From Gallionellaceae bacterium (GTDB taxonomy: Bacteria > Pseudomonadota > Gammaproteobacteria > Burkholderiales > Gallionellaceae): a DNA stretch of 30,377 nucleotides. A program made the translations under genes and the position numbers. Each line of letters starts with the position of its first letter. The stretch's first letter is position 1. Shown here piece by piece: positions 22,353-30,377 of the stretch. Under the pieces are notes generated by a model. The model was given only the letters and a program-made list of their open reading frames with translations, ran no database searches and was not told the DNA's origin. The stretch covers positions 225 through 30,601 of the forward strand of contig DMCN01000095.1 of NCBI GenBank assembly GCA_003445795.1, given 5' to 3'.

Positions 22353-22379
22353 TTGTGCGCGCTTGGCCGATGGTATGAT
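22353..22379 (+). promoter_or_regulatory. Extended -10 promoter for phosphoglucomutase
   Basis: TGG followed by TATGAT (22371-22379) forms an extended -10 element, with TTGTGC (22353-22358) 15 nt upstream as a weak -35. The predicted start near 22386 leaves a leader of about 40 nt before the ATG at 22425. Confidence 0.5.
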
Positions 22380-22424
22380 TTGAACCGAAAGACTCGAACC
22401 GAGATTTACCCAGAAAGGTCATTG

Positions 22425-24056
22425 ATGAGCATCCGCACCGTTTCTACCCAACCCTTTTCCGACCAGAAACCCGGCACTTCCGGCCTGCGCAAGAAGGTCC
22501 CGGTATTCCAGCAGCCGAATTATCTGGAGAATTTCGTCCAGAGCATCTTCGACAGCATCGCCGCGCCAAAAGGAGCATCGCTGGTGCTCGGCGGCGACGG
22601 GCGCTATTACAACCGCGAGGCAATCCAGATCATCCTGAAGATGGCAGCGGCGAATGGTTTCGGCGAGGTGCTGGTGGGACGCGGCGGCATCCTTTCCACG
22701 CCGGCGGCCTCCTGCGTGATCCGCAAATACCAGACCTATGGCGGCATCATCCTCTCGGCCAGCCACAACCCCGGCGGCCCCAAAGAGGATTTCGGCATCA
22801 AGTACAACAGCAGCAACGGCGGCCCGGCCACCGAGACGGTGACCGAGGCGATCTACGCCAAGAGCAAGACCCTCTCCAGCTACCGCATCCTCGACGCGGA
22901 TGATGTGGCGCTCGACAAGCTGGGTGAAACCACGCTGGGCGGCATGAAGGTCAAAGTGATCGACCCGGTGAGCGACTATGCCGAACTGATGGAGTCGCTG
23001 TTCGATTTCGCGGCGATACGCGCACTGCTCAAAGGCGGCTTCAAGATCAAGTTCGACGCGATGCACGCAGTGAACGGGCCGTATGCAAAAGAGATCCTGG
23101 AAACACGTCTCGGCGCGACTGCGGGCAGTGTGATGAATGCCGTGCCGCTGGAGGATTTCGGCGGCGGACATCCCGACCCCAACCTGACCTATGCGCACGA
23201 CCTGGTCGAGATCATGTTCGGTGCGGATGCACCGGATTTCGGCGCCGCATCCGATGGCGACGGCGACCGTAACATGATCCTGGGCAAACGCTTCTTCGTG
23301 ACGCCATCGGACAGTCTAGCCCTGATTGCGGCCAATGCCACATTGGTTCGCGGCTACACAAAGGGGTTGGCGGGTGTGGCGCGCTCGATGCCCACCAGCG
23401 CTGCAGTGGATCGCGTGGCCAAAGCGCTGAATATCCCCTGCTTTGAGACGCCGACCGGCTGGAAATTCTTCGGCAACCTGATGGACGCGGGCAAGGTTAC
23501 TCTATGCGGCGAAGAAAGCTTCGGCACCGGTTCAGACCATGTGCGCGAAAAAGACGGACTGTGGGCGGTGCTGTTCTGGCTGAACATCGTCGCGGCACGC
23601 AAGCAATCAGTGGAAGAGATCGTGCGTGAGCATTGGGCGAAATACGGCCGCAACTTCTATTCGCGCTACGACTATGAGGGTTTGCCGACGGAGGCCGCGA
23701 ACGGAGTAATGCAGCATTTACGCGATAGCTTCGCCGCATTGACCGGCAAGACATTCGGGAAATTCTCGGTTCAGACCTGCGACGACTTCAGCTACACCGA
23801 CCCGGTGGACGGCAGCGTAAGCAAGGGCCAGGGCGTACGCATCCTGTTCAGTGACGGCTCGCGCATCATTTTCCGGCTATCCGGCACGGGTACGGAAGGT
23901 GCGACGTTACGAGTTTATCTGGAAGCGTATGAGGCCGATGTCTCGCGACATCATCTGGACGCGCAGGATGCATTGAAAGAACTGATCCAGAGCGCGCTGA
24001 GCATCTCGGAACTGCAGACACGCACCGGACGGGATCAGCCTACGGTCATTACTTGA
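22425..24056 (+). CDS. pgm: Alpha-D-glucose phosphate-specific phosphoglucomutase
   Basis: The start at 22425 (MSIRTVSTQPF) follows AAAGG by 7 nt and gives 543 aa, the length of the Agrobacterium/eukaryote-type Pgm; a longer reading from 22353 would overlap the promoter. It interconverts glucose 1- and 6-phosphate, linking glycogen or exopolysaccharide synthesis with glycolysis. Seen: the phosphoserine loop SASHNPGGPKEDFGIKYN with Ser113, the metal site DGDGDRNM, the sugar loop GEESFGTGSDH, and the phosphate-binding RLSGTGTEGATLRVY near the C-terminus. It stands alone on its strand; its last 8 bases overlap the end of ftsB convergently. Confidence 0.96.
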   Translation: MSIRTVSTQPFSDQKPGTSGLRKKVPVFQQPNYLENFVQSIFDSIAAPKGASLVLGGDGRYYNREAIQIILKMAAANGFGEVLVGRGGILSTPAASCVIRKYQTYGGIILSASHNPGGPKEDFGIKYNSSNGGPATETVTEAIYAKSKTLSSYRILDADDVALDKLGETTLGGMKVKVIDPVSDYAELMESLFDFAAIRALLKGGFKIKFDAMHAVNGPYAKEILETRLGATAGSVMNAVPLEDFGGGHPDPNLTYAHDLVEIMFGADAPDFGAASDGDGDRNMILGKRFFVTPSDSLALIAANATLVRGYTKGLAGVARSMPTSAAVDRVAKALNIPCFETPTGWKFFGNLMDAGKVTLCGEESFGTGSDHVREKDGLWAVLFWLNIVAARKQSVEEIVREHWAKYGRNFYSRYDYEGLPTEAANGVMQHLRDSFAALTGKTFGKFSVQTCDDFSYTDPVDGSVSKGQGVRILFSDGSRIIFRLSGTGTEGATLRVYLEAYEADVSRHHLDAQDALKELIQSALSISELQTRTGRDQPTVIT

Positions 24057-24384
24057 TCTTGCCTTTTGGCGGAGTTGCAGCGGCCACACCCGAGGCCGTT
24101 GCAGCCCCTTCTCCGCCGACTACCTGAAAGAAAACTTCACCCTGCTTGACCATGCCGAGCTCGCTGCGCGCGCGCTCTTCGATGGCATCGGTTCCCCGTT
24201 TTAGATCGCGCACCTCGGCATCCAGTGCCGCATTGCGCTTCAGAGTCTGCTCGTTGGTTTGTTTCTGGGCCTCGACCTGCTTGCCCATGTCCCACACCTT
24301 CAACCAACTACCCTTCCCCAGCCACAGCGGATATTGCAACAGCAGGAGAAGGGTAATCAGTATGTAGGTAACGACACGCATCAT
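24049..24384 (-). CDS. ftsB: Cell division protein FtsB
   Basis: A 111-aa bitopic protein with the FtsB layout: a short N-terminus, one transmembrane helix (about 4-21, VVTYILITLLLLLQYPLWLG), a coiled coil (about 30-75, QVEAQKQTNEQTLKRNAALDAEV...), and the ERARSELGMVKQGEVFFQVV segment conserved in the family. It joins FtsL and FtsQ in the divisome that activates septal peptidoglycan synthesis. The Ala/Gly-rich tail after residue 90 is variable. It starts in an ATGA overlap with the stop of eno, the usual betaproteobacterial order, so translation is coupled. Its end overlaps pgm convergently by 8 bp. Confidence 0.93.
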   Translation of the reverse strand: MMRVVTYILITLLLLLQYPLWLGKGSWLKVWDMGKQVEAQKQTNEQTLKRNAALDAEVRDLKRGTDAIEERARSELGMVKQGEVFFQVVGGEGAATASGVAAATPPKGKIK

Positions 24385-25664
24385 CCCAACTGGTAATAGG
24401 CGGCGCGACCGGGATAGGAAGCGCTGTCACCAAGGTCTTCCTCGATACGCAGCAACTGATTGTACTTTGCCATGCGGTCGGAGCGCGACAGCGAACCGGT
24501 CTTGATCTGCATGACATTGGTCGCCACAGCCAGGTCGGCAATGGTGGAGTCTTCCGTTTCGCCGGAGCGGTGCGAGATCACGGCGGTGTAGCCGGCACGT
24601 TTCGCCATCTCGATGGCGGCGAACGTTTCGGTCAATGTACCGATCTGGTTCACCTTGATCAGGATGGAGTTGGCGATACCGCGCTTGATGCCTTCGCTCA
24701 GTATCTTGGTGTTGGTCACGAAAATATCGTCGCCGACCAACTGAATGGTTTTGCCGAGACGATCAGTCAGCAGCTTCCAGCCGTCCCAGTCGTTTTCGCT
24801 CATGCCGTCTTCGATGCTCACGATGGGGTACTTGTCCACCCAGGTCGCGTACAGATCCACCATTTGCGCGGAAGTCAAAGTCAGCCCGTCCGCTTTCAGG
24901 TGGTATTTTCCGTCCTTGAAGAATTCGGAAGCAGCCGGATCCATTGCGATTGCCACATCTGCGCCGGGAACATAACCGGCAGCCTCGATGGCTTCGACGA
25001 TGACCTTCAATGCGCCTTCATTGGAACCCAGCGCGGGTGCGAATCCGCCCTCGTCGCCAACGGTAGTCGGCAGGCCGCGATGATGCAATACCGCTTTCAG
25101 TGCATGGAACACTTCCGCACCGCAGCGCAATGCCTCGCGGAAACTCTGCGCACCGACCGGAACGATCATGAACTCCTGCATGTCCGCACCGCCGGTGGCG
25201 TGCGCGCCGCCGTTGATGACATTCATCATCGGCACCGGCATCTCCATGCGTGCGGCACCGCCGAGATAGCGATACAGCGGCAGGCCGCTCTCTTCCGCTG
25301 CGGCACGTGCCACGGCCATCGACACGGCCAGAATGGCGTTGGCGCCGAGACGCGATTTTGTTTCAGTACCATCCAAATCGATCATGGTCTGGTCGATGAA
25401 AGCCTGTTCGGCGGCATCCAGACCGATGATGGCTTCAGCGATCTCGGTGTTCACGTTTTCGACGGCTTTCAGCACGCCCTTGCCCAGATAGCGCTGCTTG
25501 TCGCCATCGCGCAATTCAATCGCTTCTTTTTCGCCGGTGGAGGCACCGGACGGCACGGCGGCACGTCCCATCACACCCGATTCCAGCAACACGTCCGCTT
25601 CTACGGTCGGGTTACCACGGGAATCCAAAATCTCACGCGCTATCACATCAACAATTGCACTCAT
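24381..25664 (-). CDS. eno: Enolase
   Basis: The start at 25664 (MSAIVDVIARE) is set by AAGGAAGAAG just upstream; a reading from 25682 adds six residues and overlaps kdsA. The 427-aa product is full length and converts 2-phosphoglycerate to phosphoenolpyruvate. Seen: ILDSRGNPTVEAD, PSGASTGEKEAIELRD, the metal site with MNVINGGAHATGG and SIEDGMSENDWDGW, the catalytic-lysine segment NSILIKVNQIGTLTET, and SHRSGETEDSTIADLAV. It follows kdsA by 14 bp and leads into ftsB. PEP made here is also the substrate of KdsA, which may explain the conserved neighbourhood. Confidence 0.98.
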   Translation of the reverse strand: MSAIVDVIAREILDSRGNPTVEADVLLESGVMGRAAVPSGASTGEKEAIELRDGDKQRYLGKGVLKAVENVNTEIAEAIIGLDAAEQAFIDQTMIDLDGTETKSRLGANAILAVSMAVARAAAEESGLPLYRYLGGAARMEMPVPMMNVINGGAHATGGADMQEFMIVPVGAQSFREALRCGAEVFHALKAVLHHRGLPTTVGDEGGFAPALGSNEGALKVIVEAIEAAGYVPGADVAIAMDPAASEFFKDGKYHLKADGLTLTSAQMVDLYATWVDKYPIVSIEDGMSENDWDGWKLLTDRLGKTIQLVGDDIFVTNTKILSEGIKRGIANSILIKVNQIGTLTETFAAIEMAKRAGYTAVISHRSGETEDSTIADLAVATNVMQIKTGSLSRSDRMAKYNQLLRIEEDLGDSASYPGRAAYYQLG

Positions 25665-25678
25665 TCTTCTTCCTTCAC

Positions 25679-26530
25679 TCACACACTTTTTAAGTTAACG
25701 TTCTCTTCGATAAAACCTTGTTGCTTCATCAGGGTGTCCAGCGCCTTCAGTGTCTGTAACATCGCCGACAGATGCCCCAGTGGGAATGCATTGGGACCGT
25801 CCGACATCGCCTTCGCGGGATCGGGATGTGTCTCCATGAATATGCCGGCGATGCCCGCCGCCACCGCAGCGCGCGCCAATACCGGCACAAACTCGCGCTG
25901 ACCGCCGCTGGACGTGCCCTGCCCGCCCGGCAATTGCACGGAGTGCGTGGCATCGAACACCACCGGACAGCCGGTGTTGCGCATCACAGCCAGCGAGCGC
26001 ATGTCCGACACCAGATTGTTGTAGCCGAAAGAAGCGCCACGCTCGCACACCATGATGGTGTCACCGCCGCTCACTTCGCGCGCTTTGTCGACCACGTTCT
26101 TCATGTCCCACGGAGAAAGGAACTGGCCCTTCTTGATGTTCACCGGCTTGCCGGACTTCGCCACGGCATGGATGAAATCGGTCTGGCGACACAGGAAGGC
26201 GGGCGTTTGCAGCACATCGACCACTGACGCCACGGGAGCTATCTCGTCCTCATCGTGCACATCGGTCAGCACCGGCACGCCGATCTGCGCTTTGACCTTC
26301 TCCAGGATCTTCAGCCCGGCTTCCATGCCAAAACCGCGGAAAGTCTTGCCGGAGCTGCGGTTGGCCTTGTCGTACGAGGATTTGTAGATGAACGGGATGC
26401 CCAGTTTCTGGCAGATCTCTTTCAACTGGCCGGCTGTATCCAGCGCCATCTGCTCCGACTCGATCACGCAGGGACCGGCGATCAGGAACAGCGGCTTATC
26501 AAGACCAACTTGGAAATTACATAGCTTCAT
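25679..26530 (-). CDS. kdsA: 3-deoxy-D-manno-octulosonate 8-phosphate synthase, metal-dependent type
   Basis: A 283-aa KDO8P synthase condensing PEP with arabinose 5-phosphate for lipopolysaccharide core. Motifs: KSSYDKANRSS, FLCRQTDFIHAVAKSGKPVNIKKGQ, FGYNNLVSDMRSL, ATHSVQLPGG and METHPDPAKAMSDGPNAFPL. The N-terminal IAGPCVIES carries Cys21 where the E. coli enzyme has Asn in GGMNVLES. Cys at this site, with the His of THSVQ, the Glu of METHPD and the Asp of AMSDGP, marks the metal-dependent class described for Aquifex. Its ATG overlaps the pyrG stop (ATGA), so the two are translationally coupled; eno follows by 14 bp. Confidence 0.97.
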   Translation of the reverse strand: MKLCNFQVGLDKPLFLIAGPCVIESEQMALDTAGQLKEICQKLGIPFIYKSSYDKANRSSGKTFRGFGMEAGLKILEKVKAQIGVPVLTDVHDEDEIAPVASVVDVLQTPAFLCRQTDFIHAVAKSGKPVNIKKGQFLSPWDMKNVVDKAREVSGGDTIMVCERGASFGYNNLVSDMRSLAVMRNTGCPVVFDATHSVQLPGGQGTSSGGQREFVPVLARAAVAAGIAGIFMETHPDPAKAMSDGPNAFPLGHLSAMLQTLKALDTLMKQQGFIEENVNLKSV

Positions 26531-28173
26531 GCTGCTTCCTTGCGCTTGACCGCCGCCTCGACATACGCCTTGAACAGCGGATGTCCGGTGCGCGGCGTGG
26601 AGGTGAACTCTGGGTGGAATTGCACGCCGACGAACCAGGGGTGCATGGTCTGCGGCAATTCCATCATCTCAGGCAGATCCTCGGAAGGTGTGCGAGCGGA
26701 AATGACCAGTCCGGTCTTTTCCAGCGAGGGAACATAATGGTTGTTCACTTCATAGCGATGGCGGTGACGCTCGTTCACTTCGTCGCCGTAGATGCGCTGC
26801 GCCATGGTGTTGGGCTTGACCGGGCAGCGTTGCGAACCGAGGCGCATGGTGCCGCCCATATCCGAATCGGCGCTGCGCTTGGCGACCTTGCCGTCGCGAT
26901 CCAGCCACTCGGTGATCAACGCCACTACCGGATGCTCGGTCTCGAGGTTGAATTCGGTGCTGTTCGCATCGCTCATGCCCGCCACATGGCGCGCATACTC
27001 GATGACCGCGAGTTGCATGCCGAGGCAGATGCCAAGATAAGGGACCTTGTTCTCGCGCGCATAACGGATCGAGGCAATCTTGCCTTCCGTACCGCGCACG
27101 CCGAAGCCGCCGGGAACCAGGATGGCATCAAGATTCTTCAGGCAGTCCGTGCCCTCGTTCTCGATGACTTCGGAATCCAGATATTCGATGTTCACACGCG
27201 TGGCGGTATGGATGCCAGCATGACGCAAAGCTTCGATCAGAGACTTGTACGATTCGGTGAGGTCGACATACTTGCCGACCATGCCGATGGTGATCTCGTG
27301 CTGCGGATTATCTTGTGCCTTGATCAGGTTCTGCCATACCGTCAGGTCGGCAGGCGGTGCGTTCAGTGCCAGTTCATCACAGATGATGCGATCCAGCCCT
27401 TGCTCGTGCAGCATCTGCGGGACTTTGTAGATACTGTCCGCATCCCACATCGAGATGACGCTGTCCTCGCGCACATTGGCGAACAGCGATATCTTGGCCC
27501 GCTCGTCATCCGGAATGCGGCGGTCGGCGCGGCACAGCAACGCGGTCGGGAAGATGCCGATCTCGCGCAGTTTCTGCACGCTGTGTTGTGTCGGCTTGGT
27601 CTTCAACTCGCCGGCGGTCGCGATATAGGGAACCAGCGTGAGGTGTACATAGGCCACCTGATGACGCCCCATGCGCAGACCCATCTGGCGAGCCGCCTCG
27701 AGGAACGGCAGCGATTCTATGTCGCCCACCGTACCGCCGATCTCGACAATGGCCACATCCGCATTCCCGTCAAGGGAAGCGGCTGCGCCGCGTTCAACGA
27801 ACGCCTGGATCTCGTTGGTGATATGCGGAATCACCTGCACCGTCTTGCCCAGATACTCGCCACGGCGTTCCTTGCGGATCACGCTCTCGTAGATCTGTCC
27901 GGTGGTGAAATTGTTGGCCTTGCGCATCTTGGCCGAAATGAACCGCTCGTAATGCCCCAGGTCCAGATCGGTCTCGGCACCGTCTTCGGTGACAAAAACC
28001 TCTCCGTGCTGGAACGGGCTCATGGTGCCCGGATCGACGTTGATATACGGATCCAGCTTGAGCATCGTGACTTTGAGGCCACGCGACTCGAGGATAGCCG
28101 CAAGTGAAGCGGCGGCGATGCCTTTTCCTAAGGAAGAGACAACGCCGCCGGTTATAAATATGTACTTTGTCAT
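26527..28173 (-). CDS. pyrG: CTP synthase
   Basis: A 548-aa protein with an N-terminal amidoligase domain (about 1-267: YIFITGGVVSSLGKGIAAAS, KLDPYINVDPGTMSPFQHGEVFVTEDGAETDLDLGHYERF in two parts, EIGGTVGDIES) and a C-terminal class I glutaminase domain (about 290-540) with the nucleophile in LGICLGMQ and the HPEFTSTP histidine/glutamate pair. It makes CTP from UTP, ATP and glutamine. It is the first gene of the pyrG-kdsA-eno-ftsB run; its stop overlaps the kdsA start. No Shine-Dalgarno is present and the promoter lies so close that the message is nearly leaderless. CTP also feeds CMP-KDO synthesis, which links it functionally to kdsA. Confidence 0.98.
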   Translation of the reverse strand: MTKYIFITGGVVSSLGKGIAAASLAAILESRGLKVTMLKLDPYINVDPGTMSPFQHGEVFVTEDGAETDLDLGHYERFISAKMRKANNFTTGQIYESVIRKERRGEYLGKTVQVIPHITNEIQAFVERGAAASLDGNADVAIVEIGGTVGDIESLPFLEAARQMGLRMGRHQVAYVHLTLVPYIATAGELKTKPTQHSVQKLREIGIFPTALLCRADRRIPDDERAKISLFANVREDSVISMWDADSIYKVPQMLHEQGLDRIICDELALNAPPADLTVWQNLIKAQDNPQHEITIGMVGKYVDLTESYKSLIEALRHAGIHTATRVNIEYLDSEVIENEGTDCLKNLDAILVPGGFGVRGTEGKIASIRYARENKVPYLGICLGMQLAVIEYARHVAGMSDANSTEFNLETEHPVVALITEWLDRDGKVAKRSADSDMGGTMRLGSQRCPVKPNTMAQRIYGDEVNERHRHRYEVNNHYVPSLEKTGLVISARTPSEDLPEMMELPQTMHPWFVGVQFHPEFTSTPRTGHPLFKAYVEAAVKRKEAA

Positions 28174-28181
28174 GGAGTGCG

Positions 28182-28210
28182 ATTGTATCCCAAAACAGTC
28201 GGCCTCTCAA
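28182..28210 (-). promoter_or_regulatory. Promoter of the pyrG operon
   Basis: Minus-strand TTGAGA (28210-28205), a 17-nt spacer and TACAAT (28187-28182). The expected start point, near 28175, is 2 nt before the pyrG ATG at 28173. No ribosome site could fit in such a leader, and none is seen in the 8 nt between the -10 and the ATG. Confidence 0.7.
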
Positions 28211-28264
28211 AGGAAGAAGCACAGGCCGTCTGGCTCATTGTGGCAATCGAACGCCCAAAGTAAT

Positions 28265-28292
28265 AGACCCCACCTTTGTGGCGGGGTCTTTT
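28265..28292. terminator. Hairpin terminator between the nifJ set and pyrG
   Basis: AGACCCC (28265-28271) pairs with GGGGTCT (28283-28289), with two further CC/GG pairs inside, followed by TTTT (28289-28292) on the plus strand. The T run favours rightward termination although no rightward gene is evident; on the minus strand, the direction of the nifJ set, the tail is ATTACTTT, which is weaker. It is probably the boundary between the two leftward transcripts. Confidence 0.6.
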
Positions 28293-28421
28293 GCCATTTC
28301 AAGAGCTTGCACCCCATCAATTGATCTTTCAGCACAGGTCAGGCGCCACAATTTCGCGGGCTGTCTATTGGCTTTGTGCAGAGATTACGAACGGATAGCC
28401 CTTGCCGCTGCCGGTAACGCG

Positions 28422-29432
28422 TCAGTTGCCCGCGCCGGGCGGGTAGCTGTCCAGCAATTGCAGGTAGTTGGCGCGGGCGTAGGCCGAGGCCGATACATTG
28501 CCGGCATGGCGCTGGCTCAGTACTCCCTTGAGTTGTTCCACCGATTCATACGGGCTGTCGTCCAGCCAATCCTCCATGCCTTGGAGTATATGCGCCAGTT
28601 GCTTTGGGCCATGCAACAGCAGAGTGCTGCACAGATGCACCACATCGGCACCGGCCAACAGCATCTTCAGCGCGTCGCTGTGGGTGTGGACGCCGCCGGT
28701 GGCGGCGAGGGTGAGTTTGACCCGGCCGAAGAGGATGGCGATCCAGCGCATGGCAAGCAGCGACTCGGCGGAACTGGACAGGTGCAACTGCGGCGACACG
28801 CGCAGACTGTCGAGATCGATGTCCGGCTGGTAGAAGCGGTTGAACATGCTGACGCCGGCGGCGCCGGCCTGTTCCAGACGGCCGACCATATTGGACACGG
28901 AACTGAACTGCGGCGACAGTTTCATGGCGACGGGCAAACTGACGTGCTGGCGCAGTTCCTGGAGCATGTCGACGTAGCGCTGTTCCACATCGGCACCGCT
29001 GACATTCACATCCCCGGCGATGTAGTACACGTTGAGCTCCAGCGCATCGGCACCGGCCTGCTGCAAGGCTTTGCCGTACTCGATCCAGCCGCCCGGCGTG
29101 ACGCCGTTGAGACTGGCGATGACCGGGATGCCAAGCGTCTGCTTGAGCCGTTGCAACTGCTCCAGATAACGATCCTGTCTGGACGGCATATCACCGTGCA
29201 TCGGCAGAAAGCTGGTGGCCTCGGAATGGCCCAGGGACTGGTTGTGCAGATAGGAGTCCATCACGTCGTGGTCGTGCCGGAGTTCTTCCTCGAACAGCGA
29301 ATACATCACCAGCGCGGCGGCACCGGCATCCTCCAGCCGCTTGGCCGTATCGAGGCTGCGCGACAGCGGCGAGGCGGAAGGTACCAGCGGGTTCTTCAGT
29401 TCCAGTCCGAGATAACGGGTGCGCAGGTTCAT
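28422..29432 (-). CDS. Dihydroorotate dehydrogenase-like protein (NifJ-linked)
   Basis: A 336-aa FMN-binding TIM barrel of the dihydroorotate dehydrogenase superfamily: MNLRTRYLGLELKNPLVPS at the N-terminus, IPVIASLNGVTPGGW, DALELNVYY, LPVAMKLSPQFS and the phosphate-binding TGGVHTHSDALKMLLAGADVV. The NxSCPN segment that carries the catalytic Cys/Ser base in true dihydroorotate dehydrogenases reads NVYYIAGDVN, so pyrimidine synthesis is unlikely. It starts 2 bp after the stop of the pyruvate:ferredoxin oxidoreductase gene, a linkage seen in several bacteria, which suggests an electron-transfer or accessory flavoprotein role. Its real electron donor and acceptor are unknown. Confidence 0.9.
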   Translation of the reverse strand: MNLRTRYLGLELKNPLVPSASPLSRSLDTAKRLEDAGAAALVMYSLFEEELRHDHDVMDSYLHNQSLGHSEATSFLPMHGDMPSRQDRYLEQLQRLKQTLGIPVIASLNGVTPGGWIEYGKALQQAGADALELNVYYIAGDVNVSGADVEQRYVDMLQELRQHVSLPVAMKLSPQFSSVSNMVGRLEQAGAAGVSMFNRFYQPDIDLDSLRVSPQLHLSSSAESLLAMRWIAILFGRVKLTLAATGGVHTHSDALKMLLAGADVVHLCSTLLLHGPKQLAHILQGMEDWLDDSPYESVEQLKGVLSQRHAGNVSASAYARANYLQLLDSYPPGAGN

Positions 29433-29434
29433 GA

Positions 29435-30377
<943 letters not shown>

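Noticed and set aside
26581..28107. Long plus-strand ORF opposite pyrG (508 codons), with similar ones opposite eno, the GGDEF-EAL gene and the dihydroorotate-dehydrogenase-like gene
   Set aside because: Each lies entirely against a confidently identified gene, has no ribosome site and shows the composition bias of antisense frames.
28422..29432. Annotation as pyrD, a true dihydroorotate dehydrogenase
   Set aside because: The catalytic Cys/Ser motif is missing and the gene is linked to nifJ, not to pyrimidine genes.

Overview
This window looks like a chromosomal segment of a betaproteobacterium. The pyrG-kdsA-eno-ftsB run (here on the minus strand), the moderately high GC and the mix of a pyruvate:ferredoxin oxidoreductase with a membrane pyrophosphatase suggest a microaerophilic or facultatively anaerobic member near the Gallionellaceae/Nitrosomonadales. 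That placement is inference from gene content and was not tested by any search. I see no rRNA, tRNA, insertion sequence, prophage or CRISPR array.

Layout, left to right. (1) 1-6259: the last 20 codons of a membrane-bound pyrophosphatase and its terminator, a 69-aa orphan gene, then a LysR regulator divergent from a rightward set encoding pirin, two exported YceI proteins, an Old Yellow Enzyme, soluble pyrophosphatase and FolD. This set looks like quinone/electrophile and lipid-linked redox housekeeping under a LysR switch. (2) 6290-10333 (minus): a c-di-GMP signalling operon. A short leader ORF overlaps (ATGA) an ABC-type periplasmic binding protein, followed 11 bp later by a CHASE-like/HAMP/PAS/GGDEF/EAL protein and then a small exported protein with two C-X9-C repeats.

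(3) 10628-16287 (plus): the most unusual part. A thiamine-diphosphate enzyme of the acetolactate-synthase fold is followed by two tightly coupled half-length citrate-synthase-fold proteins whose classical catalytic positions are changed, and then by a TonB-dependent receptor. I cannot assign this to a described pathway; it is the best candidate for an undescribed system. (4) 16284-17450 (minus): a DMT/EamA exporter preceded by an attenuator-like leader with its own promoter, a 30-codon peptide that starts almost at the predicted transcription start, and three mutually exclusive pairing segments. (5) 17455-22297 (minus): a DUF4139 protein, a three-helix membrane protein, a YebC/PmpR-family protein, RecQ helicase and a truncated second recQ.

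(6) 22425-24056 (plus): phosphoglucomutase, overlapping convergently with ftsB. (7) 24049-28173 (minus): pyrG-kdsA-eno-ftsB with ATGA couplings between pyrG/kdsA and eno/ftsB. (8) 28422-30377 (minus): a nifJ-type pyruvate:ferredoxin oxidoreductase, cut by the window edge, followed 2 bp later by a dihydroorotate-dehydrogenase-like protein.

A recurring feature is promoters that place transcription start 1-2 nt before the ATG of genes lacking a Shine-Dalgarno: the LysR gene, the EamA leader peptide and pyrG. All functional calls come from reading the protein sequences and remembered family motifs; no database search was run.
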